DNA from: CAWBJO01 sp963789175
GTDB lineage: Bacteria; Pseudomonadota; Alphaproteobacteria; Rhizobiales; Aestuariivirgaceae
DNA: 64,000 bases
Assembly: GCA_963789175.1 (NCBI GenBank)
Contig: CAWBJO010000002.1
Location: 206,904-270,903, forward strand
Direction of reading: 5' to 3'
In this document: positions 22,473-31,119 of the stretch, piece after piece
Layout: each line of letters opens with the position of its first letter
Position numbering within the stretch: position 1 is the stretch's first letter
Program-made: the position numbers and the translations under genes
The notes under the pieces: model-generated
What the model was told of the DNA's origin: nothing
Seen by the model: only the letters and a program-made list of their open reading frames with translations
Databases searched by the model: none

Positions 22473-24719
22473 TCAAGCCGGAACGGCGGTACGGATGCGA
22501 TCGCGCGTGAGCGGCAGGTCCACCAGGCGCACGCCCAGGGCGTCGCGGACGGCGTTGCCGATGGCGGCGGCGGTCGGTCCCTGCGCCGCTTCGCCGGTGC
22601 CCAGAAACTTCTCGCCCGGCCGGTCCATGATGACGACATCCACCGTGTCGGGAACGGCGGAGAAGCGCAGGATCGGATAGCTCGCCCAGTCGGTGCTGGT
22701 GATTCGCCGCCGGTCGAAGGCCACCGCTTCATAGAGCGTCCAGCTCATCGCCTGGATGATGCCGCCCTCGGTCTGATTGCGGATGCCGTCCGGGTTGACG
22801 ACTTCGCCGCTGTCGATCGCAGCCGTCGCTCGGGTCATGCGCACCCGACCGGTCACGCGGTTGACCTCGACTTCGACCGCAACGGCGAGATAGGCCGCGC
22901 TGTTCTTATATCGGGCGTAGGCGAAGCCGCGGCCGAGGCCCGGCGGGGGCCGGGCAGTGGTCCATCCGAAACCGTGCGCCGCAGCCTCGACCACGGCCCG
23001 GGCCCGCTCGTCGTCCAAGTGGGCGAGACGGAACTCGACCGGATCGGCACCGGCGAGATTCGCAAGCTCGTCGACCGCCGCCTCTATGGAGAACACGTTC
23101 ATGTATGCGCCGAGCGCCCGAAGGGCCGACACCCTGATCGGCATATCCTTGATGAAGTGCCAAACCACGTGTTTGTGGGGGAGCACGTAGGGCGGGTCCG
23201 CATTGCGATCCCCGTTGCCGTTGGGCGCAATGCGAAGCTCCTGTTCGTCGGGAGGGAAGGGCGCTGCGAGGTAGCCCGCCGAGATGAGCTGCCCGGCGCT
23301 GCCCGGCCGCGTGCTGTGATTGTTGCTCCACAGCTCGTAGTTCCACGACGAGATCCGCCCGGCGGTGTCCAAGCCGGCGGCGATGCGGGTGACCATCGCA
23401 GGTCCGTAGGGTTCCCAGGCATGTTCCTGGTCGCGCATGTACTGTACCCGCACCGGCGAGCCGGGAACGAGGCGGGCCAGGAGCGCAGCGTCGGCAGCCG
23501 CGTCATCGGCGCCATTGTGGCCGTAGCACCCCGAGCCTTCGACGTGGATGAGCCTGAGCTTCGCCTTGTCCATGCCGAGGAGCTCGGCGATGGCGTCGCG
23601 GTCCGGATAGACGCCTTGAGTGTGCGTCCACACCGTCAGCTCGTCGCCGACCATCTGCGCGACGGCACAGGACGGCCCGATGGAGCCATGGATCTGATAG
23701 GGCCGGGTGAAGACGGCTTCGAAGGACTTGGCGGCAGCGGGCGCCGTGCCGGTCTCGGCAACGATCCCGTCCTCCACAGGCATGGCCTGCAAAGCCTGGG
23801 GTAGCCGGGCGATGTCGGGAAGCGAGTCCTGTTCCTGCCAGCGAGCGCCGCGGGCCAAGGCGCGCATTGCCCTGACGGCCTGGTATTCCTGGCTGGCGAT
23901 CACGGCTAGGTAGCTGCCGTCGCGAACCACCTTGACGACGCCCGGCATCTTCTCCGCCGCGGCCGTGTCGATCTGCGTCAGTCGCGCGGCGTAGCCGGGA
24001 GGCCGCACGACGCGCGCGTGCAGCATGCCTTCAAGCCGGATGTCCTGAACATAGGCGACGCCGCCCGTCACCTTGGCCGGAATGTCGACGCGCGGCATCG
24101 ACTTCCCCATGATCCGGAAATCCTTCTGCTGTTTCAGCAGCGACTCCGGCTTGGCGTTCACGTGCAGAAGATTGCCGGCGACGATCTCGCCATAGGACAG
24201 CCGGCGGCCGTCGGAGGCGGAGACCGTGCCGTCGGCGATCACGAGGGCATTCCGCGCGGTGCCGAGCTTGGAGGCGGCAGCATCAAGAAGCAGCTCGCGC
24301 ACCTGCGCGGCGGCGTTCCTGATGGCCGTGCCCGAGTTCTGCATGGACTGCGAGCCGGCGGTGTAGCCCTCGTCGGGCGTCGATGCGGTATCGGCCGTCA
24401 CGAGCTGGATGGCGGCGGCTTCGACTTCCAGCTCCTCCGCGGCGCATTGCAGGAGCGCGGTCCGGATCCCCTGTCCCAGCTCGGCCTTGCCGGTGAAGAC
24501 GGTAATCTTGCCATTGGCGTCGATACGGATCCAGCTGTCGAGCAGCGGCGCATCGGCGAGGGCACCCGGGAGCTTCGGTGTCTCGGCCGGCGCCGCTGCC
24601 GGAGGCGCGGCTACCTGCGCGACGGCGCGCGTGGCGAGGGAGAAGCTGACGATGAGCGCACCGGCGCTGCCGAGGAAGGCGCGGCGGTCCATGACGGCAT
24701 ATCGCGAACGATCGTCCAT
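22473..24719 (-). CDS. iorB: isoquinoline 1-oxidoreductase-type molybdopterin-binding (beta) subunit
   Basis: The 748-residue protein belongs to the xanthine dehydrogenase superfamily in the IorB-like branch: it has a twin-arginine signal (DRRAFLGSAGALIVSFSLA, about residues 11-29), VFTGKAELGQGIRTALLQ, and the C-terminal GTGEAAQGPTAAAIGNAV with the catalytic-glutamate region. These enzymes hydroxylate N-heterocycles or oxidise aldehydes in the periplasm. The start may be ATG 24719 or the second ATG nine codons in, right before the twin-arginine motif. Its start overlaps the stop of the iron-sulfur subunit (TGATG). Substrate is not deducible. Confidence 0.88.
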   Translation of the reverse strand: MDDRSRYAVMDRRAFLGSAGALIVSFSLATRAVAQVAAPPAAAPAETPKLPGALADAPLLDSWIRIDANGKITVFTGKAELGQGIRTALLQCAAEELEVEAAAIQLVTADTASTPDEGYTAGSQSMQNSGTAIRNAAAQVRELLLDAAASKLGTARNALVIADGTVSASDGRRLSYGEIVAGNLLHVNAKPESLLKQQKDFRIMGKSMPRVDIPAKVTGGVAYVQDIRLEGMLHARVVRPPGYAARLTQIDTAAAEKMPGVVKVVRDGSYLAVIASQEYQAVRAMRALARGARWQEQDSLPDIARLPQALQAMPVEDGIVAETGTAPAAAKSFEAVFTRPYQIHGSIGPSCAVAQMVGDELTVWTHTQGVYPDRDAIAELLGMDKAKLRLIHVEGSGCYGHNGADDAAADAALLARLVPGSPVRVQYMRDQEHAWEPYGPAMVTRIAAGLDTAGRISSWNYELWSNNHSTRPGSAGQLISAGYLAAPFPPDEQELRIAPNGNGDRNADPPYVLPHKHVVWHFIKDMPIRVSALRALGAYMNVFSIEAAVDELANLAGADPVEFRLAHLDDERARAVVEAAAHGFGWTTARPPPGLGRGFAYARYKNSAAYLAVAVEVEVNRVTGRVRMTRATAAIDSGEVVNPDGIRNQTEGGIIQAMSWTLYEAVAFDRRRITSTDWASYPILRFSAVPDTVDVVIMDRPGEKFLGTGEAAQGPTAAAIGNAVRDALGVRLVDLPLTRDRIRTAVPA

Positions 24720-25204
24720 CAGCCCGTCCTTTCACCACCCTGCTGGCGCATGACGTCGGCAGCGCGGCGGACCGCCTTCAGGATGCGCATGTGAGTTCCG
24801 CATCGGCAGAGGTTGGGCTCGAGCCACGCCCTGATGTCGCCATCCGATGCGGCCGGATTGTGCTCGAGAAGCGACTGGGCGCGCATGATCATACCGGCGA
24901 TGCAGTAGCCGCACTGGGCCGCCTGTTCGTCGATGAAAGCTTGCTGGATCGGCGAGGGGGCCTCGACGGTGCCCAGGCCCTCCACGGTGGTGACACGGCG
25001 GCCGGCCACCATCAGGAGCGGCGTGATGCAGGAGAGCACCGCTCGCCCATCCACCATCACGGTGCAGGCTCCGCATTGGCCGAGACCGCAACCGAACTTC
25101 GCCGCGTTGAGAGCGAGATCGTTGCGGAGAAAATAGAGCAGGGGCGTTTCAGGATCGGCATCGGTCTCGTGCTGGCGGCCGTTCACGGTCAAGGTCGTCG
25201 TCAT
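24719..25204 (-). CDS. iorA: [2Fe-2S] subunit of isoquinoline 1-oxidoreductase-type dehydrogenase
   Basis: The 161-residue protein has the plant-type [2Fe-2S] motif CGLGQCGACTV (with the fourth Cys in SC) and the second cluster CGYC...CRCGTH, as in all small subunits of the xanthine dehydrogenase superfamily. It has no signal peptide and is presumably exported by hitch-hiking on the Tat signal of the large subunit. ATG 25204 overlaps the cytochrome gene stop (ATGA), so the order is cytochrome c, iron-sulfur subunit, molybdenum subunit in a coupled operon. Confidence 0.92.
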   Translation of the reverse strand: MTTTLTVNGRQHETDADPETPLLYFLRNDLALNAAKFGCGLGQCGACTVMVDGRAVLSCITPLLMVAGRRVTTVEGLGTVEAPSPIQQAFIDEQAAQCGYCIAGMIMRAQSLLEHNPAASDGDIRAWLEPNLCRCGTHMRILKAVRRAADVMRQQGGERTG

Positions 25205-26589
25205 GGTCTTATCTCCGGCAGGCCGGCGACGGGCGCCCGGCGCACGCCATCGGAACTGTAGATCGCGGGGCGCGTCGCGCCGCTCATCGTGTTGGCGACG
25301 ATGGTCCGGGCGTTGAGCCAAGGCGGTTTCTCGGCGAGGGCGGTGCGCAGGTAGTCGAGCAGGGCGACGAGATCCGCCTCGCTGAGCGTACCGGCGTATC
25401 CCGGCATGATCGGCCCGGGCTGACCCTCGGCCGCCGGCAGGCCGAACAGCACCATGTTGACGATGTTCTGCGGGTTGTCGGCGTGGACCGCCGTGCTCTT
25501 GCGCAGGTCGAGCCCGGCGAAAGGCTGCGGCCGGCGCGACTGATGGCAGCCGTCGCATGCGGCTTCGTAGATCGCTCCGCCGCGGTCGCCCGGTTGGGCC
25601 GGCGGGACGGGCGCGGCCTCCTGCGAAGCGCCGGGCAATTCCTGAAGCGCTACCGTTTCTCCCGACTGACTTGTCGACGGGACGGGCTCATGCCCCATGC
25701 GGGAGACGACGTAGGTCGCGAGGGCGCGAAGGTCGGAGGTTTCGGCGGCGCGGAGATTGGCGGTCACTTCGGCCATGGGACCTCGCGAGACGCCGTGCTC
25801 CTCGGCAAAACCCTTGCCCAGATAGAAGGCGAGACTGTCGACGTCCCAGGGCTTAGGTGCGGGGTTCGTCCGGTCGATCGGATAGGCATACCAGCCCTCG
25901 ATGTCGGGCGCGCCCGCGAAGCTACGCTCCTTGTCTTCGGCACCGAATGCATTGCGCGGGGTGTGGCAGGATCCGCAATGGGCGAGGCCCTCGGCCAGGT
26001 AGTAGCCGCGGTTCCAGTCCGCGCTCTCGGTTTGCACGGGTGTCAGGGGAGCGGAATCGAAGAAGAGCAGTTTCCAGCCGGCGAGCAGGGGGCGGAAGCG
26101 CAAGGGCAGCGGAAGTTCGTTCGCCGGCACATCGGCTTTCACCGGTGCCTGCGCCATCAGGTAGGCGTAGAGCGCCTGCGTATCCTCCGACGTGAGATGG
26201 GTGAAATGATCGTACGGGAAGACGGGATAGAGGTGCCGACCCTCGCGGTCGACGCCTTCGTGCAGAGCCCGCGCGAACGCCTCTTCGGACCAGTCGCCAA
26301 TGCCGGATTGCGGATCGGGCGTGATGTTTGTCGAATGGATCGTGCCGAACGGGGTCGGCAGGGCGACACCTCCGGCAAACGGCCTGCCATCCTTCGTGGT
26401 GTGGCAGCTGGCGCAGTTCCCCATGGCAGCCAGCACCTTGCCGCGGGCCACAGTCGCCTCCTCGAACAACGGCTTGCGATCGGCCGGCAGCGCGGCAATT
26501 TCGGGGCGATAGGCATAGACGGCAAAGCTGGCCGCCCCAAGAACGAGGACAACCAGCAATCCCACAATCACGGGAACTATGATCTTCAT
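25201..26589 (-). CDS. membrane-anchored triheme cytochrome c, electron acceptor of the dehydrogenase
   Basis: The 462-residue protein starts at ATG 26589 with one N-terminal membrane helix (IIVPVIVGLLVVLVLGAASF) and has three CXXCH heme sites: CASCH (about residue 59), CGSCH (about 205) and CDGCH (about 355). This layout is that of the cytochrome subunit of alcohol/aldehyde dehydrogenases, which passes electrons to ubiquinone or an oxidase. It is the first gene of the coupled iorAB operon and explains how the periplasmic enzyme disposes of electrons without NAD. Confidence 0.9.
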   Translation of the reverse strand: MKIIVPVIVGLLVVLVLGAASFAVYAYRPEIAALPADRKPLFEEATVARGKVLAAMGNCASCHTTKDGRPFAGGVALPTPFGTIHSTNITPDPQSGIGDWSEEAFARALHEGVDREGRHLYPVFPYDHFTHLTSEDTQALYAYLMAQAPVKADVPANELPLPLRFRPLLAGWKLLFFDSAPLTPVQTESADWNRGYYLAEGLAHCGSCHTPRNAFGAEDKERSFAGAPDIEGWYAYPIDRTNPAPKPWDVDSLAFYLGKGFAEEHGVSRGPMAEVTANLRAAETSDLRALATYVVSRMGHEPVPSTSQSGETVALQELPGASQEAAPVPPAQPGDRGGAIYEAACDGCHQSRRPQPFAGLDLRKSTAVHADNPQNIVNMVLFGLPAAEGQPGPIMPGYAGTLSEADLVALLDYLRTALAEKPPWLNARTIVANTMSGATRPAIYSSDGVRRAPVAGLPEIRP

Positions 26590-26677
26590 GCCATGTCGTC
26601 TCGACAGGACGAACGCGCAGTCGGAGGTCGGGTTGCGTCGCCGCCCGATCAATTTCGCACTGGTGGAGGCCGACCCG

Positions 26678-26702
26678 GGAACGAACCAGTCGCCACCACG
26701 TT
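26678..26702 (+). promoter_or_regulatory. EcfG-type promoter for the 70-aa gene
   Basis: GGAAC (26678-26682), a 16-base spacer and CGTT (26699-26702) match the general stress sigma factor consensus exactly. The last base lies 40 bases upstream of the ATG at 26742, and the motif sits in the gap upstream of the divergent cytochrome gene. Confidence 0.65.
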
Positions 26703-26741
26703 TGGCGCCGTCGAATTCTTGTCGAGGGGAACGGAGCGCAG

Positions 26742-26954
26742 ATGGCGACCAAAGTGGTCGGGGAACCGATCGAAGGCCGGACGATCAATCCGGAAAAAGC
26801 CGTTTTCACGATCGAAAAGGCGAAGAAAATCAACGTTGAGGGCGTCATCACGGAGCCGAACCCGGCTGACACGCCTCTTCTGGGCGATCTTCTCGAATCG
26901 GGCCTCCAAGTGCTCCGCCACCAAGTCGCCGAGCTGGAATCTCAGTCGTTCTGA
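26742..26954 (+). CDS. 70-residue hypothetical protein, EcfG-type promoter
   Basis: The small acidic soluble protein contains IEKAKKINVEGVI and a C-terminal amphipathic helix (LLESGLQVLRHQVAELE). I recognise no family. The exact EcfG motif and a purine-rich GAGGGGAACGGAG upstream support expression. Its end overlaps the convergent OGFr-domain gene by 13 bases. The antisense frame at 26649-26924 has no such support. Confidence 0.55.
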   Translation: MATKVVGEPIEGRTINPEKAVFTIEKAKKINVEGVITEPNPADTPLLGDLLESGLQVLRHQVAELESQSF

Positions 26955-27418
26955 CGTTCCGACGGCGAGGCAAGGACGGCTCGCCGCCAGTAGTCCCGCG
27001 ACCGGGAACTTACGGGGCTGCCAGCAGCATCGACGCGCGCCTCGATGGCAGAGAGAAACTGCTCGGCCCGGGCGCGATTGACGAGGAGCCCCAGGGAGCG
27101 GAGAATTCGGGTGATGCGCAAATGATTGTGATCCGCGGGGCTCAGCCAGTGATCAGAGTTTCGGTAGAAGCGCAGCATCCGTTCGGCGGCGCGACCAAGG
27201 TTCTGCTTCGCCAGAGGGCTCCCCCGCACAGCCGCAATGTCGTCGGCAGCGAGAATGGGAGCGAACGCGTTGAAGGCACTTGCCTCGGGAAGCGGAAACA
27301 GCCACTGAATGAAATCGTGTACGGTCTCGAGTTCCGGATCGGAGAAGGCGAGAATGTCGTCGATGCGCCGACCGCGATGGTCGGTCCCGGTGCCTTCCAG
27401 GAAGCCGAGGAGGCCCAT
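26942..27418 (-). CDS. opioid growth factor receptor (OGFr_N)-like conserved-region protein
   Basis: The 158-residue protein contains the hallmark of the OGFr conserved region: VHDFIQWLFPLPEASAFN near residue 33, preceded by DDILAFSDPELE and followed by helices with MLRFYRNSDHW. The domain was named in vertebrate OGF receptor but is widespread in bacteria with no known biochemical role; here it is nearly the whole protein. ATG 27418 follows AAAGGA at good spacing. The gene lies between two small conserved genes on the opposite strand. Confidence 0.75.
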   Translation of the reverse strand: MGLLGFLEGTGTDHRGRRIDDILAFSDPELETVHDFIQWLFPLPEASAFNAFAPILAADDIAAVRGSPLAKQNLGRAAERMLRFYRNSDHWLSPADHNHLRITRILRSLGLLVNRARAEQFLSAIEARVDAAGSPVSSRSRDYWRRAVLASPSERQND

Positions 27419-27459
27419 GCTTTCATCCTTTCCGTATGGCGGGAGACCAGGAGACGACG

Positions 27460-27654
27460 ATGAACGACGATGAATTCAACATGTCGGTGCGCCAGTTCCT
27501 GAAGCAGGTCGGCGTGACGTCGCAGCGCGAAATCGAGGAGGTCGTCCGCAAGAATGGCCTCAGAGGAAAAGGCACGCTCAAAGTGAAGATGGTGCTGACA
27601 GCCGAGGGAACAAAACTCAACCACGTGGTGGACGGCGAGATCGATCTCAGCTGA
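27460..27654 (+). CDS. DUF6494-like small protein
   Basis: This 64-residue protein starts at ATG 27460, five bases after GGAG; the longer frame from 27436 is not needed. Residues NDDEFNMSVRQFLKQVGV and TSQREIEEVVR are typical of a small conserved family of unknown function (DUF6494). It is helical at the N-terminus with a short beta-rich C-terminus (LKVKMVLTAEG). It overlaps the convergent gene end by 8 bases. Confidence 0.7.
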   Translation: MNDDEFNMSVRQFLKQVGVTSQREIEEVVRKNGLRGKGTLKVKMVLTAEGTKLNHVVDGEIDLS

Positions 27655-28513
27655 CGGCGGCTGCGCCGGTGGCAGGCGCACTCTGCCGGGGTGGAAGCCC
27701 GAGTATGGAACGCGCTTCCGCGGGTGTGGCGGCCCGCCGTCCATATTCTGCGCATAGGCCGGCAAGGCGGCCGACAAGCTCGGCATTGCTCGCCGCCAAA
27801 CGATCGGCGTCGAAACGAACATTGTCTTCAAGACCCGTCCGACAGTGGCCGCCGAGCTCCAAGGCCCAGCGATTGACCTCGAGCTGGTGGCGACCGAGGC
27901 CGGCCGCCGTCCACGTCGCCTGCGGCATCAGCGTCTTCAGCTCGCCGACCTCGAATTCCAGGATCGCCCGGCGCGCCGGCTGGGCATTGGGGACGCCAAG
28001 GACGAACTGGACGTGCGGCGGCGAACCGATCGCTCCCTGGCGCGCGAGCTTTTCGGCATTGTAGAGCATCGCCAGATCAAAGATCTCGCATTCGGGCTTG
28101 ACGCCATGCTCGCGCATCGCCCACGCCAGGCCGTCGATGAGATCCGGCGGGTTCTCGTACACGACCGACGGAAAATTGACCGAGCCGGTGGCGAGCGAGG
28201 CCATGTCGGGCTTCAGGTGGATCATGCTGCCGCGCTCCTCCTGGCGACGCCCGCGGCCGCCGGTGGAGAACTGAACGATGATGCCGGGGCAATGCCGGCG
28301 GACGCCCTCCTGGACGCGGGCAAACAGGTCCGGATCGGAGCTCGGGTTCTCGGCCGCATCGCGGACATGGATGTGGACGAGAGCGGCACCTGCCTCGAAT
28401 GCGGCGTGGGTCGATTCGATCTGCTCCTGCACCGACACCGGCAAACCGGGGTTGTCCTTCTTGCGCGGCACGGAACCGGTGATGGCAACCGTGATGATGC
28501 AGGGCGAGGTCAT
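27647..28513 (-). CDS. beta-keto acid cleavage enzyme (BKACE, DUF849) family
   Basis: The 288-residue TIM-barrel protein begins PCIITVAITGSVPRKKDNP and has the zinc-binding VHIHVRD (residues about 46-52), FSTGGRGR and the late CEIFDLAML and HVQFVLGVPNA motifs. BKACE enzymes split a beta-keto acid with acetyl-CoA to give acetoacetate and a new CoA ester; the founding member is 3-keto-5-aminohexanoate cleavage enzyme of lysine fermentation. Substrate specificity cannot be read here. ATG 28513 overlaps the stop of a small membrane protein gene (ATGA) and has no ribosome-binding site, so translation is coupled. Confidence 0.85.
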   Translation of the reverse strand: MTSPCIITVAITGSVPRKKDNPGLPVSVQEQIESTHAAFEAGAALVHIHVRDAAENPSSDPDLFARVQEGVRRHCPGIIVQFSTGGRGRRQEERGSMIHLKPDMASLATGSVNFPSVVYENPPDLIDGLAWAMREHGVKPECEIFDLAMLYNAEKLARQGAIGSPPHVQFVLGVPNAQPARRAILEFEVGELKTLMPQATWTAAGLGRHQLEVNRWALELGGHCRTGLEDNVRFDADRLAASNAELVGRLAGLCAEYGRRAATPAEARSILGLPPRQSAPATGAAAVS

Positions 28514-28728
28514 GGGCGGGCGGCCCAGGAGGGTCCGTGCGCGACGCCGAGCAGCGTCAGGGTATGAACGGCGGCAAGGATGACGAGCAGGATTCCGGCG
28601 AACAGGAAGGGTGTCGTTGGAATCAGGCGTGGTTCGAGGCCGCGGCGCGGCCGCCGCTCGAGCCACACCATGGCGGCGCTCAGAGCGAGCCCACAGATCA
28701 GCGCCGTGCCGGTTATGAAGATTTCCAT
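28510..28728 (-). CDS. 72-residue two-helix membrane protein
   Basis: From ATG 28728 the protein has two hydrophobic segments (IFITGTALICGLALSAAMVW and FLFAGILLVILAAVHTLTLL) separated by a basic loop with WLERRPRRG. No family is recognised. It is coupled by ATGA overlap to the beta-keto acid cleavage enzyme and may be a small membrane partner or simply co-transcribed. Confidence 0.6.
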   Translation of the reverse strand: MEIFITGTALICGLALSAAMVWLERRPRRGLEPRLIPTTPFLFAGILLVILAAVHTLTLLGVAHGPSWAARP

Positions 28729-28775
28729 GGCAGAGCGTGCCCCGAGCCAACCCGACCGTTGCCGCCCGGGTGCGG

Positions 28776-28804
28776 TTGACAGGCCGCCGGGGCGCAACTA
28801 TGGT
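28776..28804 (+). promoter_or_regulatory. sigma-70 promoter for rpmJ
   Basis: TTGACA (28776-28781), 17-base spacer and TATGGT (28799-28804) form a good housekeeping promoter about 50 bases upstream of the L36 start. Confidence 0.6.
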
Positions 28805-28853
28805 CCGCCCCGATCACTTCCGGGGCATTTCCGGTCGAATTTAGGTGAACTCC

Positions 28854-28979
28854 ATGAAGGTCCGCAACTCTCTTAAATCCCTGGCGAAACGGCATCGCGC
28901 CAATCGGCTGGTGCGGCGCAAGGGGCGCCTCTACGTCATCAACAAAGTGAATCCGCGCTTCAAGGCGCGCCAGGGCTGA
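28854..28979 (+). CDS. rpmJ: 50S ribosomal protein L36
   Basis: A 41-residue very basic protein, MKVRNSLKSL followed by KRHRANRLVRRKGRLYVINK, is the long alphaproteobacterial form of L36 that lacks the zinc-binding Cys/His ribbon. It stands alone with its own promoter and a strong terminator, as is usual for this paralog type. The ATG is at 28854. Confidence 0.92.
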   Translation: MKVRNSLKSLAKRHRANRLVRRKGRLYVINKVNPRFKARQG

Positions 28980-29006
28980 CGCTCGCTCACCGGATTTTGA
29001 AGGACG

Positions 29007-29037
29007 AAGGCCGCGATCCTCGCGGCCTTTCGCTTTT
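29007..29037 (+). terminator. Rho-independent terminator after rpmJ
   Basis: A perfect 10-bp stem (AAGGCCGCGA / TCGCGGCCTT) with a 3-base loop is followed by TCGCTTTT. It begins 28 bases after the L36 stop. Confidence 0.85.
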
Positions 29038-29068
29038 GGAGCAGGCCATCGCCGGTGTAGTCTAAGCC

Positions 29069-29680
29069 ATGCGGTTGCGGACGATAACTTCCTTCCTGGT
29101 CCTCCTGCCCCTCATGGCCATCGCGGCTCCGGCCCAGACGGCCAAGGAGGGCGGAACGTCCCCGCCGACCCGCCAGGCCCCGGCGAGCGAGGCGGCACAG
29201 AAGGACGAGCTTCTGGATCGCCTGTTCGGCCGCCTGAGGGCCGCCACGAACCAGGCGGAAGCCGACGCCATTGAAAAGTCCATCTGGCAGGCTTGGATGC
29301 GTTCCGACAGCCCGACGTCGGATCTCCTGCTGCAGCAGGCCATGAAGGCCATGGCCGTGAAGCGCTACGACAAGGCGCTGGACATCCTCGATGCGGTCAT
29401 CGATTCGACGCCGAATTTTTCCGAGGCCATCAACAAAAGAGCGACGATCTACTACCTGGTCGGCCGGCTCGACCAGTCGCTCGCCGATATCGACAAGGTT
29501 CTCGACCAGGAGCCGCGGCATTTCGGAGCCCTGGCAGGGCTCGGCATGATCCGGCGCGACCGCGGGGACCAGCGCGGCGCGCTCGAAGCTTTCCGGCAGG
29601 CCCTGGCGATCAACCCATTCATGCCGAAGGTTCGCGAAACGGCGGACGACCTCGAGAAGCAGCTCGAAAAGGGTATCTAA
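29069..29680 (+). CDS. periplasmic TPR-repeat protein
   Basis: The 203-residue protein has a signal peptide (TITSFLVLLPLMAIAAPAQ) and about three tetratricopeptide repeats from residue 100, e.g. KRYDKALDILDAVIDSTPNF and NKRATIYYLVGRLDQSLADI. A TPR domain of this kind mediates protein-protein contacts in the envelope; the partner is unknown. The stop overlaps that of the convergent pyruvate kinase gene by four bases (CTAA). Confidence 0.8.
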   Translation: MRLRTITSFLVLLPLMAIAAPAQTAKEGGTSPPTRQAPASEAAQKDELLDRLFGRLRAATNQAEADAIEKSIWQAWMRSDSPTSDLLLQQAMKAMAVKRYDKALDILDAVIDSTPNFSEAINKRATIYYLVGRLDQSLADIDKVLDQEPRHFGALAGLGMIRRDRGDQRGALEAFRQALAINPFMPKVRETADDLEKQLEKGI

Positions 29681-31119
29681 GCGACGTGCGAAGCCTCGGC
29701 GCTGCCGCCGACATAGGCGATGCGGAGCATGTTGGTGCTGCCCGGGGTGCGAAGCGGCACTCCGGCGGTGATGATGATGCGATCGCCGGGCGAGGCAAAG
29801 CTTTCCTCGGCGGCGATCCGGCAGGCGCGCAACACCATGTCGTCGAGATCGGCCGCATCAGCGGTCAGGACGCAATGAAGGCCCCAGACGAGCGCCAGTC
29901 GCCGGCCGGTGGATGGGTTCGGGGTCAGCGCGATGATGGGCGCTTCGGGACGTTCGCGGGCGGCGCGCAGCCCGGTCGATCCCGATGAGGTGTAGCAGAC
30001 GATGGCGGCGAGCTTGAGCGTCTCGGCGATGGTGCGGGCCGCCTGCGAGATGGCGTCCGACGCCGTAAGCTCCGGGTCGGTGCGCTGGGCATGGATGATG
30101 CCGAGATAGTGGGGATCGCGTTCGACGGCGCGGGCGATCTGATCCATGGTGGCCACCGCCTTCTCCGGCCAGGCGCCGGCCGCGGATTCCGCCGACAGCA
30201 TCACCGCGTCGGCGCCCTCGAAGACGGCCGTCGCGACGTCGGAAACCTCGGCACGGGTCGGCACCGGGTCGTGGATCATGGATTCGAGCATCTGGGTAGC
30301 CACGATGACCGGACGGCCGGCCCGACGGGCGGCGCGGGTGATCTGCTTCTGGCGGCCCGGCACCTCCTCGAGCGGCAGCTCGACGCCCAGGTCGCCGCGG
30401 GCGATCATGATTCCGTCCGAAAGCTCGAGGACCTCCGGCAGGGCATTCAGCGCCGAGGGCTTCTCGATCTTCGCCATGACGCCGGCACGGCCGCGGATGA
30501 GCTTGCGGGCCTCGGCGACGTCGTCGGCGCGCTGCACGAAGGACAGCGCGATCCAGTCGACGCCGATCGAAGCCGCGAATTCGAGATCGGAGCGGTCCTT
30601 GGGCGTCAATGCCGCGAGCGGCAGGATAGTGTCGGGCAGGTTGATGCCCTTGCGGTCGGAGAGCACGCCTCCGAAAATCACCTTGGCGGATATGCGGTTC
30701 GGCGCCACCTCCAGGATTTCGACACGCACGCGCCCATCATTGAGGAGAAGATTGTGGCCAGGCTTGACGGCGAGGAAGATCTCCTTGTGCGGGAGATGGA
30801 CGCGGCTGCCGTCGCCCGGCTCGGGATTGTCGTCGAAGACCATGACGTCGCCGGAGTTCACCCGCACTTCCTTCGCCTTGAACGTTCCAATGCGCAGCTT
30901 CGGTCCCTGTAGATCGGCGAGAATGCCGATCGGACGCTCGAGGCGGGATTCGATGCCGCGGATGGTCGTGCAGAATTTGGACAGCAGCTCGTGCGACGTG
31001 TGGCTCATGTTGATGCGGAACACGTCCGCGCCGGCCACGAACAGAGCTTCGATCAGTTCAGGAGTTGAGGAAGCGGGACCCAGGGTGGCGACGATCTTGA
31101 CTCTGCGGTTTCGCCTCAC
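29677..31119 (-). CDS. pyk: pyruvate kinase
   Basis: The 480-residue protein starts RRNRRVKIVATLGPASS and has INMSH, LQGPKLRIG, the active-site MAKIEKPSAL, GIMIARGDLGVELP and ATQMLESM, all characteristic of pyruvate kinase (PEP + ADP to pyruvate + ATP). GTG at 31119 is the start, because the family begins exactly there; GTGA overlap couples it to the upstream DUF1036 gene. The longer open frame to 31272 is a shadow of DUF1036. Confidence 0.95.
   Translation of the reverse strand: MRRNRRVKIVATLGPASSTPELIEALFVAGADVFRINMSHTSHELLSKFCTTIRGIESRLERPIGILADLQGPKLRIGTFKAKEVRVNSGDVMVFDDNPEPGDGSRVHLPHKEIFLAVKPGHNLLLNDGRVRVEILEVAPNRISAKVIFGGVLSDRKGINLPDTILPLAALTPKDRSDLEFAASIGVDWIALSFVQRADDVAEARKLIRGRAGVMAKIEKPSALNALPEVLELSDGIMIARGDLGVELPLEEVPGRQKQITRAARRAGRPVIVATQMLESMIHDPVPTRAEVSDVATAVFEGADAVMLSAESAAGAWPEKAVATMDQIARAVERDPHYLGIIHAQRTDPELTASDAISQAARTIAETLKLAAIVCYTSSGSTGLRAARERPEAPIIALTPNPSTGRRLALVWGLHCVLTADAADLDDMVLRACRIAAEESFASPGDRIIITAGVPLRTPGSTNMLRIAYVGGSAEASHVA

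Noticed and set aside
26649..26924. Minus-strand 91-codon frame opposite the 70-aa gene
   Set aside because: No ribosome-binding site, and the opposite strand has an exact promoter motif.
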